From positions 4,414,501 through 4,478,500 of the forward strand of contig NZ_CP151943.1 in NCBI RefSeq assembly GCF_038592905.1: a stretch of DNA of 64,000 nt, in the 5' to 3' direction. The notes below the pieces were generated by a model. That model was given only the letters and a program-made list of their open reading frames with translations. It was not told where the DNA came from and ran no database searches. Of this stretch, positions 9,601 through 17,114 are shown piece after piece. Origin of the DNA: Neobacillus sp. FSL H8-0543 (lineage in GTDB: Bacteria > Bacillota > Bacilli > Bacillales > Cytobacillaceae). Both the position numbers and the translations under genes were made by a program. Within the stretch, counting starts at the first letter, position 1; each line of letters opens with the position of its first letter.

Positions 9601-9770
9601 TATTATCACTGCTTCAAATTGCTACCATTCTCCTAATTGGACTATCGTTGTACGCACTTGTTATCCTGCCATTGTTCGTGCCTGTTATGGTAAAAACATT
9701 CGGCGAAGCAAACTGGTGGCCGTATAGAAAAAATAAAGATAGCATAACTGATCGTTCGATTAATTTGTAA
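6660..9770 (+). CDS. MMPL/RND-family transporter
   Basis: 1036 residues. The architecture is one N-terminal TM segment, an extracytoplasmic domain, a TM cluster (residues about 180-390) with a GTDYCILLLSRF motif, a very long second extracytoplasmic region (about 390-855), and a second TM cluster with GIDYSIFLMDRFNEF. The Asp-Tyr pairs in both TM4-like segments are typical proton-relay residues. The second loop holds a run of xxxLxxG-type heptads (such as GLDQGNDGIKQI), as in YhgE/Pip-type proteins. It is likely a proton-driven exporter of a hydrophobic compound or lipid, controlled by the upstream MarR. Substrate unknown. Confidence 0.93.
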   Translation: MRAILKGKWFILIAWIAIIAGLFFMAPNMENLVREKGQISVPDGYSSTIAEKILSDVNSSENKGNDLQTALVFHSHKKLTEDDFAVAQKAVNELEKNQSKLGITSILTHFNQGELKEQLVSEDGKTILVSVNVTANGREGKEITEDLYQAIDHVKLDHYYTGSWLIGEDLVTNSQEGLKKTEGITVVFILIVLLLVFKSAVAPIIPLVTVGFSYLASQSIVAILVDKVNFPLSTFTQIFLVAVLFGIGTDYCILLLSRFKEEMSKTDSVADAIIETYRNAGKTVFFSGLAVMIGFASIGFSTFVLYQSAAAVAIGVAILLLALFTVVPFFMAVLGKKLFWPSKGKLDHGESEIWGFAGKFALARPLIALIIVAVISVPFLFTYDGDLSFNSLEEISDDFDSIKGFDIISEAFGPGESMPTTIVIKNDDQMNTSEYIAITEKISQELEKINGVDTVRSVTRPTGEPIDELYISNQVGTLEDGLDQGNDGIKQISDGLTANQPKMQQATDGIGQLIFGTNELQTGIGTISEKLTKIEDGLGQGSVGTTQVRERLEVVKSKSAEVLAGSKALLAGYNEAATGLGTLKGHYENVAIGLVSLNDTLLGTNQYFDNLEGDYRDIEQNQNYQAIKLTIQGSQAGTAEIAENLKVLNAQLKEAQEGINFANSKFSEALAGQEALIKGMGDLVNGIKKIEAGLYEMENGQGRLINEALPQVSGGLSGLNDGQQQIFDGFKDTGDQLSQVTDGLNEISNGLVSAQDYLSGVSQMKQIGFYIPQDVLESKDFEQSLDAYMSEDRKVMTIDVVFDQNPYSKEALDSVPEITATVERVVKDTKLENADVAVGGVSSMHKDLDTISEADYSRTVVLMLIGISIILIILFRSIIMPLYLIGSLVLTYFTSMAIAEVIFVNWLGYSGISWAVPFFAFVILVALGIDYSIFLMDRFNEFRHMPVEQAILISMKKMGTVIISAAVILGGTFAAMMPSGVLSLLQIATILLIGLSLYALVILPLFVPVMVKTFGEANWWPYRKNKDSITDRSINL

Positions 9771-9771
9771 C

Positions 9772-9803
9772 AAAAAACCAAGCACCCGGGTGCTTGGTTT
9801 TTT
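9772..9803. terminator. Bidirectional terminator between MMPL and cupredoxin genes
   Basis: A perfect palindrome centred on CCCGGG (AAAAAACCAAGCACCC and its complement) lies between convergent genes and ends in T-runs on both strands. Confidence 0.92.
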
Positions 9804-9805
9804 AT

Positions 9806-10690
9806 TTACTCTACTATTATTGTCCCTTTAAACATATTCATTCCACAATGGAAAGTGTATTGACCTGTTTTATCAGGTGTAAATGCTAATTTTGTTGTTC
9901 CAGCTTTAAGATTGACATCGTTTAGTCCAAAGTCTGGCATCATAAAGATGGAGAAACAGCTATTATCTCCTGGATTGGTAATTTCAAGTTCCACAGGTGC
10001 ACCCTTCTTGACTCGAATAACATTTGGACTATAGCCTGTTGGCGTAACCGTCATCTTGATTTTTGGATCAGTGTCCTTTGTGATGTCCAATTCGGTAATG
10101 CTAGCACCACTAGTTTCAGCAGGGGTCCCGGGCTGTGTTGCTTCATCCTTACCTGGAACTTTTACAAAATCACTGCTGTACAAAAATAAGAACAAGGCTA
10201 TGAGAATCAATCCGCCTGAAAATATGTTTAATGGAGAAAACTTCTCAATACTCAGAGAAAACTTCTCTTTTGTTTCTGAAAAAATAAACAAAATTACCAG
10301 CCCAAGAATAATAACAAACAAGATTAGTAATATCCCAAGCATGATAGCTGGATTTTCAAACTGAATGATGGCACCAACGAATGCACCAACAATGCCACTC
10401 AATAATCCAGATACTGACCCGCCTAGTATAGCTATTACCCCAATCGGTTGTCCAACTAAGAAACCAACAATGAAACCAACGAGCATCCCAATTCCAACAG
10501 GTAGAAAAAATTCACCCGTTTGGACGCCAATGAGATAGCCAGAAAGTAGTCCTACCATCGTCGAAATGGCCATGCTGATTATCGTTCCTGAAAAGAAGTT
10601 TAGCTTTTCTTTACCTCGGTGTAATAGGAACAGAGAATAGCCTGTTAGTAAGCTCATAATAGCTATTGCAAATATCGTTAAAATAGTCAT
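9806..10690 (-). CDS. Multi-pass membrane protein with C-terminal cupredoxin domain
   Basis: 294 residues. About six Gly-rich TM segments occupy residues 1-175 (for example GIGMLVGFIVGFLVGQPIG). After a short Pro/Thr linker, residues about 205-294 form a plastocyanin-like domain. Candidate copper ligands are in NSCFSIFMMPDF and in the C-terminal FHCGMNMFKG (His, Cys, Met). The domain would lie outside the membrane and bind copper for electron transfer or copper handling. No cytochrome oxidase or copper exporter is adjacent, so the pathway is unclear. Confidence 0.8.
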   Translation of the reverse strand: MTILTIFAIAIMSLLTGYSLFLLHRGKEKLNFFSGTIISMAISTMVGLLSGYLIGVQTGEFFLPVGIGMLVGFIVGFLVGQPIGVIAILGGSVSGLLSGIVGAFVGAIIQFENPAIMLGILLILFVIILGLVILFIFSETKEKFSLSIEKFSPLNIFSGGLILIALFLFLYSSDFVKVPGKDEATQPGTPAETSGASITELDITKDTDPKIKMTVTPTGYSPNVIRVKKGAPVELEITNPGDNSCFSIFMMPDFGLNDVNLKAGTTKLAFTPDKTGQYTFHCGMNMFKGTIIVE

Positions 10691-10802
10691 GTGAAAAAAC
10701 TCCTCTAATGTTAAATAAACAATATATCTATATTATAAATACTAAAATCGCATTCTTTAGAAAACAATAAGTAAATTCTATGAACGTTTTATAAAAATAT
10801 AA

Positions 10803-10825
10803 AAAAGACGTGTTTAACGTCTTTT
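10803..10825 (-). terminator. Terminator of the 43-residue minus-strand gene
   Basis: AAAAGACGT / ACGTCTTTT hairpin with a 5-nt loop lies just beyond the stop of the small gene at 10836, in its direction of transcription. Confidence 0.7.
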
Positions 10826-10835
10826 AAAGAAAAGA

Positions 10836-10967
10836 TTAGTCCTCGTCAGCTTTTTCAAGAGTATTTTTATAAATCCGCTTTAATGCTTCATTTTGCATTT
10901 TCATATAATCCAAAATAAATTGTTTCTCTTCTTCTTCCTTATCTAAATCATCCTTTTCCTCTTTCAT
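10836..10967 (-). CDS. Small acidic/charged protein, 43 residues
   Basis: Reads MKEEKDDLDKEEEEKQFILD and ends ...TLEKADED. AGGTGATG lies upstream of the ATG, and a terminator hairpin follows. The composition (many Glu/Lys/Asp, no Cys) suggests a single amphipathic helix. I do not recognise the family. Start, ribosome site and terminator together support a real gene despite its size. Confidence 0.6.
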   Translation of the reverse strand: MKEEKDDLDKEEEEKQFILDYMKMQNEALKRIYKNTLEKADED

Positions 10968-11097
10968 TTCATCACCTCATATACTTCTCCCTTCATTTTA
11001 ACTAATTGTGTGCGCTATATAAAGTTTATTTTTAAATAAAAAATTGACATTCACTAGCTGCCAATATATAATTTTCTAAAAATAATATTGAAACGTT

Positions 11098-11325
11098 GAC
11101 GGGGACTAGTAAAATGAAGATGTCTTACAAAGAGAGGAAACCAATGGTGGAAGGTTTCTTAAGATGGTCATTTGAACCTGCCTCACGAGTTCTGTATCGG
11201 ATCCTTTGAAGATACATGCGGATAAAATCCGTTATCCTATCGAGAGTTTAAAGCACTAGCTTTATGAATCTAGGGTGGTATCGCCAGGTCTTGGTCCCTT
11301 TTTGGGACCAAGGCCTTTTTATATT
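11098..11325 (+). ncRNA. T-box leader of the prolyl-tRNA synthetase gene
   Basis: The T-box core AGGGTGGTATCGCC is at 11272-11285, followed by a terminator (CTTGGTCCC / GGGACCAAG, 11290-11312, then T5). The TGGT of the core can pair with a tRNA 3' end ACCA, which fits tRNA-Pro. A candidate specifier CCT (Pro) is at 11177-11179 in the Stem I region. Uncharged tRNA-Pro would favour the antiterminator and raise proS expression. Confidence 0.92.
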
Positions 11326-11350
11326 CAAAAAAAAATAATGAGGTGTCAAA

Positions 11351-12781
11351 ATGGCTAAGGAATTTGTAAAAGACGTTACTAGTATGGACGAGGACTTCGC
11401 CCAGTGGTATACAGATGTTGTCACAAAAGCAGATTTGATTGATTATTCAAGTGTCCGCGGTTCGATGATAATTCGACCTTATGGTTATGCCCTTTGGGAT
11501 AATATTAAAAATGAATTAGATCGACGCATTAAAGAAACAGGGCATGAAAACGTTTATATGCCATTATTTATTCCAGAGAGCTTACTTCAAAAAGAAAAAG
11601 ACCATGTTGAGGGATTCGCACCAGAGGTAGCCTGGGTCACACATGGCGGTACAGAGGAGCTTGCAGAACGATTGGTGGTTCGTCCTACTTCGGAGGTTCT
11701 ATTTTGTGAGCACTATAAAAATATTATTCATTCCTATCGGGATTTACCAAAGCTATATAACCAATGGGCAAACGTGGTCCGCTGGGAAAAAACAACGAGG
11801 CCATTTTTAAGGACCTTAGAATTTTTATGGCAGGAAGGTCATACTGCCCATGCAAATGACGAAGAGGCTATGGAAGAAACCATTAAAATGCTAAATGTAT
11901 ATGCAGCTATTTGTGAGGAGATTCTTGCCATACCAGTTGTGAAAGGGCAAAAAACTGAAAAAGAAAAATTTGCCGGTGCAAAAGCCACTTTTACTATCGA
12001 AAGCTTAATGCATGATGGAAAAGCCTTACAATCAGGAACTTCCCATCACTTTGGTACTGGATTTGCAGAAGCATTTGGAATACAATACACCGACAAAGAA
12101 GGCAAGCTTCAATATGTCCATCAAACCTCATGGGGTTTCACAACGAGAATTATCGGGGCATTAATTATGGTGCACGGCGACGATCGCGGTCTTGTCATTC
12201 CGCCAAAGGCTGCACCAACTCAAGTGATGATTGTGCCAATTGCGCAGCATAAAGAAGGTGTTCTTGATTTTGCTTATGAATTGAAAGATTCGCTTTCAAA
12301 GGTTGTCCGAGTAGGGATTGATGCCAGCGATAAAAAACCAGGCTGGAAATTCAATGAATACGAAATGAAGGGGATTCCAGTTCGTTTAGAAGTGGGACCG
12401 AAAGATATTGAAAATAATCAAGTGGTATTGGCTAGACGTGACACAGGAGAAAAAGTTTTTGTACCACTGGATCAACTAGAAAGTAAACTTGTGGGCCTAC
12501 TTGACGAAATTCAAACCAATTTATATAACAAAGCATTAAAGCATAGAGAAAAGAGAACATCAGTAGCTCTAACTCTTGATGAGTTAAAAACTACGCTTGA
12601 GGCGAAACCAGGATTTATTAAAGCGATGTGGTGCGGTGATTTAGCCTGTGAGGAAAAAATCAAAGAGGAAACCACGGCAACCTCACGCTGCATCCCTTTT
12701 GAACAAGACCTGGTAGCTGACAAATGCGTTTGCTGTGGAAAAGCAGCTAATCAGATGGTTTTTTGGGCAAAAGCTTATTAA
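11351..12781 (+). CDS. proS: Prolyl-tRNA synthetase, short archaeal/eukaryotic-type
   Basis: 476 residues, against about 565 for the bacterial-type ProRS of B. subtilis; the editing insertion is absent. Class II motif 2 is visible as [20 protein letters not shown], with RPTSE upstream. The C-terminus has the extra Cys-containing domain ([18 protein letters not shown]) that binds zinc in this type. It charges tRNA-Pro in the cytosol. T-box control from the leader is clear. Bacillaceae with this form can also carry a long-form ProRS, so this may be a second, starvation-induced copy (inference). Confidence 0.95.
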   Translation: MAKEFVKDVTSMDEDFAQWYTDVVTKADLIDYSSVRGSMIIRPYGYALWDNIKNELDRRIKETGHENVYMPLFIPESLLQKEKDHVEGFAPEVAWVTHGGTEELAERLVVRPTSEVLFCEHYKNIIHSYRDLPKLYNQWANVVRWEKTTRPFLRTLEFLWQEGHTAHANDEEAMEETIKMLNVYAAICEEILAIPVVKGQKTEKEKFAGAKATFTIESLMHDGKALQSGTSHHFGTGFAEAFGIQYTDKEGKLQYVHQTSWGFTTRIIGALIMVHGDDRGLVIPPKAAPTQVMIVPIAQHKEGVLDFAYELKDSLSKVVRVGIDASDKKPGWKFNEYEMKGIPVRLEVGPKDIENNQVVLARRDTGEKVFVPLDQLESKLVGLLDEIQTNLYNKALKHREKRTSVALTLDELKTTLEAKPGFIKAMWCGDLACEEKIKEETTATSRCIPFEQDLVADKCVCCGKAANQMVFWAKAY

Positions 12782-12810
12782 AAAACGAAAACAAACTAAT
12801 TGGGATATAA

Positions 12811-12838
12811 ACAGAGCATCGGTATGTGCTCTGTTTTT
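12811..12838 (+). terminator. Terminator after proS
   Basis: ACAGAGCA / TGCTCTGT stem with an 8-nt loop, followed by T5, 30 bases after the proS stop. Confidence 0.82.
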
Positions 12839-12862
12839 CTGATTCTTTCGAATTAATTATAG

Positions 12863-12925
12863 TGTGATCTAAATCACTAACTTAGTGTGATTTATTATAT
12901 ATAATAATCACTACACGCATAGTGA
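12863..12925 (+). promoter_or_regulatory. Cluster of palindromes upstream of hmp (Fnr-like and others)
   Basis: TGTGA-N6-TCACT at 12863-12878 is close to an Fnr/Crp-type box (TGTGA-N6-TCACA). A second pair, GTGATT (12887-12892) and AATCAC (12906-12911), brackets an AT-only stretch, and CACTA/TAGTG follows at 12909-12924. Flavohemoglobin genes of Bacilli are induced by nitric oxide and low oxygen; which regulator binds which palindrome cannot be told from sequence alone. Confidence 0.55.
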
Positions 12926-12948
12926 TAACTACATAAGGAGTGATTATT

Positions 12949-14190
12949 TTGTTAGATCGAAGTACCATTGACATTATTAAATCAACAGTACCAGTATTAG
13001 AAAAATACGGTGAAACGATTACGACACGATTTTATCAGCTCATGTTTGCAAACCACCCGGAACTATTAAATATCTTTAATCACGCAAACCAAAAACAGGG
13101 CAGACAGCAAAAAGCACTTGCAGGAACGGTGTACGCTGCTGCGATGTATATCGATAATCTGGAAGCTATCCTTCCAGTGGTAAAACAAATTGCCCATAAG
13201 CATAGAAGCTTAGGCATTAAACCGGAACATTATCCAATTGTTGGTGAACATCTTCTGTTAGCGATTAAAGATGTTTTGGGCGACGCAGCTACTAATGAAA
13301 TTATTCAGGCATGGGAAAAAGCCTATAAGCTAATTGCAGATGCATTTATTGGTGTGGAAGCCCAAATGTATGAAGGGGCTGCCAATCAGCAAGGTGGATG
13401 GGATGGTTTCCGTCATTTCATTGTTGAACGTAAAGTAAATGAAAGTGACGTTATTACCTCTTTCTACTTAAAACCGGAAGATAAACAAGGAATTGCTCAA
13501 TTTCTTCCTGGCCAATATATCAGCATTAAACTTGAAATCGAGGGTGAGGAGTACACCCACATTCGCCAATATAGTCTTTCAGATGCGTCTGGGAAGGATT
13601 ATTACCGGATTAGCGTAAAGCGTGAAGCAGGTACGGAAAACCCTGACGGCATGGTATCAAATTACCTCCACAACAGTGTAAAAGAAGGAGATATACTCAA
13701 AGTGAGTGCTCCAGCCGGTGACTTTGTTTTAGATACGGAGAAAAATACGCCTGTAGTATTGTTAAGTGGTGGTGTTGGGGTTACACCGATGATGAGTATG
13801 TTAAAAACGGTGGCAGAGATTCAGCCAGAGAGAAAAGTGACCTTCATTCATGCAACAGCAAATGGAAATGTACATGCATTAAGAGATGAAGTAGAAAGAA
13901 TTTCTGAACTAGAAAATGTTAATACATTTTTCTTTTATGATTCACCTACAGAAGAAGACAGGAATAACAAACTTTTTGATGTAGAAGGCTATGTAACACG
14001 TGATTGGCTTGAAAAAAATGTCCCTTATACTGATGCAGACTTTTATTTCTGCGGTCCAGTTCCATTCATGAAAGGAATGAACCAAGCATTACTAGAATTA
14101 GGAGTTACTGCTGACAGGATTAACTTTGAGTTCTTTGGACCAAAGGGTAGTTTAGAAGTGACAGAAAAAAGTGAGCCAGTTTTAGTTTAA
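12949..14190 (+). CDS. hmp: Flavohemoglobin (nitric oxide dioxygenase)
   Basis: 413 residues starting at TTG 12949, giving an MLDRSTIDIIKSTVPVL start that matches B. subtilis Hmp; AAGGAG ends 8 bases before it. The upstream in-frame GTG overlaps that ribosome site. The globin domain (1-137) has proximal His85 in AHKHRSLG. The FAD-binding segment is RQYSLSDAS, and the NAD-binding domain begins LLSGGVGVTPMMSM. It oxidises NO to nitrate using O2 and NADH in the cytosol. Monocistronic, with a palindrome-rich promoter region and a strong terminator. Confidence 0.96.
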   Translation: MLDRSTIDIIKSTVPVLEKYGETITTRFYQLMFANHPELLNIFNHANQKQGRQQKALAGTVYAAAMYIDNLEAILPVVKQIAHKHRSLGIKPEHYPIVGEHLLLAIKDVLGDAATNEIIQAWEKAYKLIADAFIGVEAQMYEGAANQQGGWDGFRHFIVERKVNESDVITSFYLKPEDKQGIAQFLPGQYISIKLEIEGEEYTHIRQYSLSDASGKDYYRISVKREAGTENPDGMVSNYLHNSVKEGDILKVSAPAGDFVLDTEKNTPVVLLSGGVGVTPMMSMLKTVAEIQPERKVTFIHATANGNVHALRDEVERISELENVNTFFFYDSPTEEDRNNKLFDVEGYVTRDWLEKNVPYTDADFYFCGPVPFMKGMNQALLELGVTADRINFEFFGPKGSLEVTEKSEPVLV

Positions 14191-14208
14191 ATATTGCTAG
14201 ATAACTAA

Positions 14209-14243
14209 AAATAAGGTACCGAACCTAGTTCGGTACCTTATTT
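14209..14243 (+). terminator. Terminator after hmp
   Basis: AAATAAGGTACCGAAC and its perfect complement form a 16-bp stem with a 3-nt loop. The trailing T-run is short, but the A/T ends make it usable in both directions. Confidence 0.75.
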
Positions 14244-14336
14244 GCAAGAGTAGAATAAAATTCATTTACTTTGTTCCAAATTATTGAATTTTAGTATTAT
14301 TATGGTTGATAATAGAGTTTGAAGGGGGAATTTAAA

Positions 14337-15002
14337 TTGACAACCATTAATCTTATGAAAAAGACGGCTGGAGTTATTTTAGAAAAAAAGAACCTTACAA
14401 ATGTCATTGCAAGAGTAGGCTTGGTATTAGATATTTCCGGATCAATGCGTAAATTATATAAAAATGGAACGGTTCAAAAAGTGGTTGAGAGGATTCTTGC
14501 TGTTGCTAGCCAGTTTGATGATGATGGAGCCTTGGATGTTTGGGTATACGACAATGAATTTTCTCGTTTGAAATCAGTGACGGAAAGTGACTTTTTAAAT
14601 TATGTGGACGAGTACATTATGAACAACGATTTAATCCATAAATTTGGAAGAAATGATGAACCACCTGTGATGGAAGATGTTATCCAGAAATATACGGTAG
14701 AACAACCCTCCCAAGAGCCTGCTTTTATTGTTTTTATAAACGATGGAGGCTGCAAAAGAACAATTAAGAAACCAGTCGTAGCATCATCCACTAAACCAAT
14801 CTTTTGGCAGTTCGTTGGAATTGGTGATTCCAACTTTGAAGTCCTGGAAAAATTGGACACAATGGAAGGTCGGTTTATTGATAATGCGAACTTTTTCCAT
14901 ATTAAAGATATCGAAAAGACTACAGATGAAGATTTATATAATCAACTACTAGATGAATTCCCATCATGGTTGAAAGAAGCTAAGGCTAAGGGGATTTTAT
15001 AG
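14337..15002 (+). CDS. TerF-like von Willebrand factor A domain protein
   Basis: About 221 residues from TTG 14337, which has AGGGGG about 8 bases upstream; the TTG at 14319 overlaps that site. The MIDAS motif DISGSM appears near the N-terminus (LVLDISGSMRK), and INDGG and WQFVGIGDSNF are typical of the vWA/TerF family linked to Ter proteins. It would bind a divalent metal and act as a cytosolic interaction module. It may work with the TerD-like protein at 1.95 kb, but the two are not in an operon. A dispersed repeat begins directly after its stop. Confidence 0.85.
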   Translation: MTTINLMKKTAGVILEKKNLTNVIARVGLVLDISGSMRKLYKNGTVQKVVERILAVASQFDDDGALDVWVYDNEFSRLKSVTESDFLNYVDEYIMNNDLIHKFGRNDEPPVMEDVIQKYTVEQPSQEPAFIVFINDGGCKRTIKKPVVASSTKPIFWQFVGIGDSNFEVLEKLDTMEGRFIDNANFFHIKDIEKTTDEDLYNQLLDEFPSWLKEAKAKGIL

Positions 15003-15004
15003 TA

Positions 15005-15187
15005 GGCTCTGTTAATGGATACTGTTGAATTTTGAACCTGTTGATTGGAGCGAACGGTGCTTGACTCCTGCGGGATGCACGAGCTGAGTGAGACCCCGCA
15101 GGTGCGAAGCTGTAAGGAGGCTCACGGGTGAGCCCGCGGAAAGCATAGCACCTGGAGCGCAAATCAACAGCCAAGTTTAACAGAGCC
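15005..15187. repeat. Dispersed palindromic repeat, long copy 1 (MITE-like)
   Basis: The outer termini GGCTCTGTTAA (15005-15015) and TTAACAGAGCC (15177-15187) are perfect inverted repeats. Inner arms CTGTTGATT (15038-15046) and AATCAACAG (15162-15170) match those of two other copies at 21.3 and 59.6 kb. The interior is GC-rich compared with the genome and self-complementary in blocks (CCTGCGGG, CCCCGCAGG, GAGGCTCAC). No coding capacity. Confidence 0.85.
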
Positions 15188-15193
15188 TTATAG

Positions 15194-15220
15194 AAAAAAA
15201 GGACTGAGAAATCTCAGTCC
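15194..15220 (-). terminator. Terminator after the DegV gene
   Basis: GGACTGAGA / TCTCAGTCC stem, with seven A's on the plus strand giving a U-run for minus-strand transcripts, directly behind the stop at 15222. Confidence 0.85.
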
Positions 15221-15221
15221 T

Positions 15222-16070
15222 TTACTCGTTCACCCACGAAAGTCCTACTGTACCTACTCCTGTATGTACTCCCGCCACAGTAATCAGCATTAATAGTTCT
15301 GTTTCTAATCCTGGGATTGCTTCATTTACTAATTGCTCTAATTTCTTTGCTTTTTCTTCATCATGCGCATGCAAAATCGCTACTTTATTAACGGTATGAT
15401 TACCCTTGTCCTCTATTAACTTGTCTATAAGCCATGAAAAGGCCTTCTTTTCTGATCTTACTTTATCTTTTATTTTTGCTGTTCCATCTTCTATTGCTAA
15501 GATGGGCTTAATATTCAATAATGAAGCTAAAATTTTCTGTCCGCCAGTAACTCTTCCGCTCTTGTGAAGCTGGTCCAAATTGGATGGGACTAAAAATAGT
15601 TTCGTACGTTCAGTAATGGCTTCTAATTCACTTACAACCTCTATAATATCAATACCCTGTTCAACTAGTTTCAACCCTTTTTTCATCATGAAAGTAAGCG
15701 GATAAGAACCAGTTTGTGAATCCACCGCCAAAAGTTTAAATTCCGCCATTTCTGCACCCATTTTTGAAGTCTGGAAGGTACCTGACAGGATACTCGAAGC
15801 ATGGATGGCAATTCCAACATCATATTCTTCTCTTAACTTTTTATAAAGGTCAACAAAATCACCGATTGAAGGCTGTGAGGTTTGAAAGGTGCCCGTTTCA
15901 TTTTTCATTCGTTCATAAAATTCCTCTTGCGAAATATCAACCGTTTCTTTAAATGATTCCTGATTGATTACAACTTGCAACGGTATGACATGAATATTAT
16001 GTTTTTCGATAAATTCCTTGCTAAGTGAAGCGGTTGTATCTGTTATCCAAGCTATTTTTGACTGATTCAT
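15222..16070 (-). CDS. DegV-family fatty-acid-binding protein
   Basis: About 282 residues from ATG 16070 (MNQSKIAWITDTTASLS); AGGAGG lies 11 bases upstream, and it overlaps the longer alternative start. Family signatures are ITDTTASL near the N-terminus, FQTSQPSIGDF, and SGRVTGGQ in the middle. DegV/FakB-type proteins bind a fatty acid and present it to fatty-acid kinase FakA. No fakA is nearby; many Bacilli carry several DegV paralogues. Confidence 0.93.
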   Translation of the reverse strand: MNQSKIAWITDTTASLSKEFIEKHNIHVIPLQVVINQESFKETVDISQEEFYERMKNETGTFQTSQPSIGDFVDLYKKLREEYDVGIAIHASSILSGTFQTSKMGAEMAEFKLLAVDSQTGSYPLTFMMKKGLKLVEQGIDIIEVVSELEAITERTKLFLVPSNLDQLHKSGRVTGGQKILASLLNIKPILAIEDGTAKIKDKVRSEKKAFSWLIDKLIEDKGNHTVNKVAILHAHDEEKAKKLEQLVNEAIPGLETELLMLITVAGVHTGVGTVGLSWVNE

Positions 16071-16327
16071 TTCACCCATTTCCTCCTGCGGGAACATCTA
16101 ATTAGTACTATTATTTACCCAATTTATTTTGTTATGTAGTTTTGATAACTATATAACACTTTACTAGTGTGATAGTTTGCAGTCAAGAAGTTGAATATAA
16201 AAATGAAAGTAATTGTTAATATTTAATGAACTTTTCAATACCACTCGACTTTCTACTTTAGAAAGTTTGTTTTGGTGGAAATTTATGTTTAAATAAAAGG
16301 TAGAATTAGCCAGAAAGGATGAGTTTT

Positions 16328-17101
16328 TTGAATAAGAACGTCATACGGTCCGTAACCATTATTGCTACACTTTTTAGTCTCCTCTGGCTTGCAGGACTGG
16401 GTTGGGCTGTGGGTGAGTATTATGCGGGAAAACCGGACAAGATTCCCCAAAAATCAACTATTAGTAATGTGGAAAAGAATAAGGGATTATCCATTGTGAC
16501 ATTGGGTGATTCTTTAACGAGGGGAACAGGGGATGAAACGGGGAAGGGCTATGTCGGTATCCTAATGGATGAAATAAAGAAAAAATCAAAGCAAGAGGTA
16601 CAGCTAACAAACCTTGGGATTGTCGGCCAACGTTCTAATCAACTTAAAAAACAAGTTCAGCAAACGGAGGTACAAAGACAAATTCAGACAGCTGACCTTA
16701 TCCTTGTTACAATTGGCGGCAATGATTTGTTCAGAGGTGGGCAGGGCTTAGAGGATTTTAATACTGAAGAAATAGTGGAAATTGAAAAAAAATACCTAGA
16801 AAATATAACGAGTATCCTACAGCAAATACGGGGCGCTAATAATAATGCAACAGTTTTTTTAATCGGACTATATAATCCCTTTAGTGATTTAGAACAGGGG
16901 GCAGAAATGTCAAAAGTGGTCCGTCATTGGAATTATCAAAGTGCAGAAGTGAGTGCAGCATTTCCGAAAATTGTGTTTGTGCCAACCTTTGACCTTTTTG
17001 AACTGCAGGTTAATGACTATCTTTACTCGGATAAATTTCATCCCAATACGGAGGGGTATCGTTTAATTGCTGAACGAGTAGCCTCATTGCTTACATGGTA
17101 A
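16328..17101 (+). CDS. SGNH/GDSL-family hydrolase, signal-anchored
   Basis: About 257 residues. TTG 16328 is preferred because AAAGG directly abuts the ATG at 16319. An N-terminal TM segment (ATLFSLLWLAGLGWAVG) precedes the catalytic domain. Block I is VTLGDSLTRGTGD, block III is TIGGNDLF, and block V is DKFHPNTEGY. It is the same family as the gene at 3.7 kb. It starts the operon with the two ABC transporter genes (13-base gap to the next), so it may act on the transported compound; that link is inferred. Confidence 0.88.
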   Translation: MNKNVIRSVTIIATLFSLLWLAGLGWAVGEYYAGKPDKIPQKSTISNVEKNKGLSIVTLGDSLTRGTGDETGKGYVGILMDEIKKKSKQEVQLTNLGIVGQRSNQLKKQVQQTEVQRQIQTADLILVTIGGNDLFRGGQGLEDFNTEEIVEIEKKYLENITSILQQIRGANNNATVFLIGLYNPFSDLEQGAEMSKVVRHWNYQSAEVSAAFPKIVFVPTFDLFELQVNDYLYSDKFHPNTEGYRLIAERVASLLTW

Positions 17102-17114
17102 GGAGCCAAAGCGC

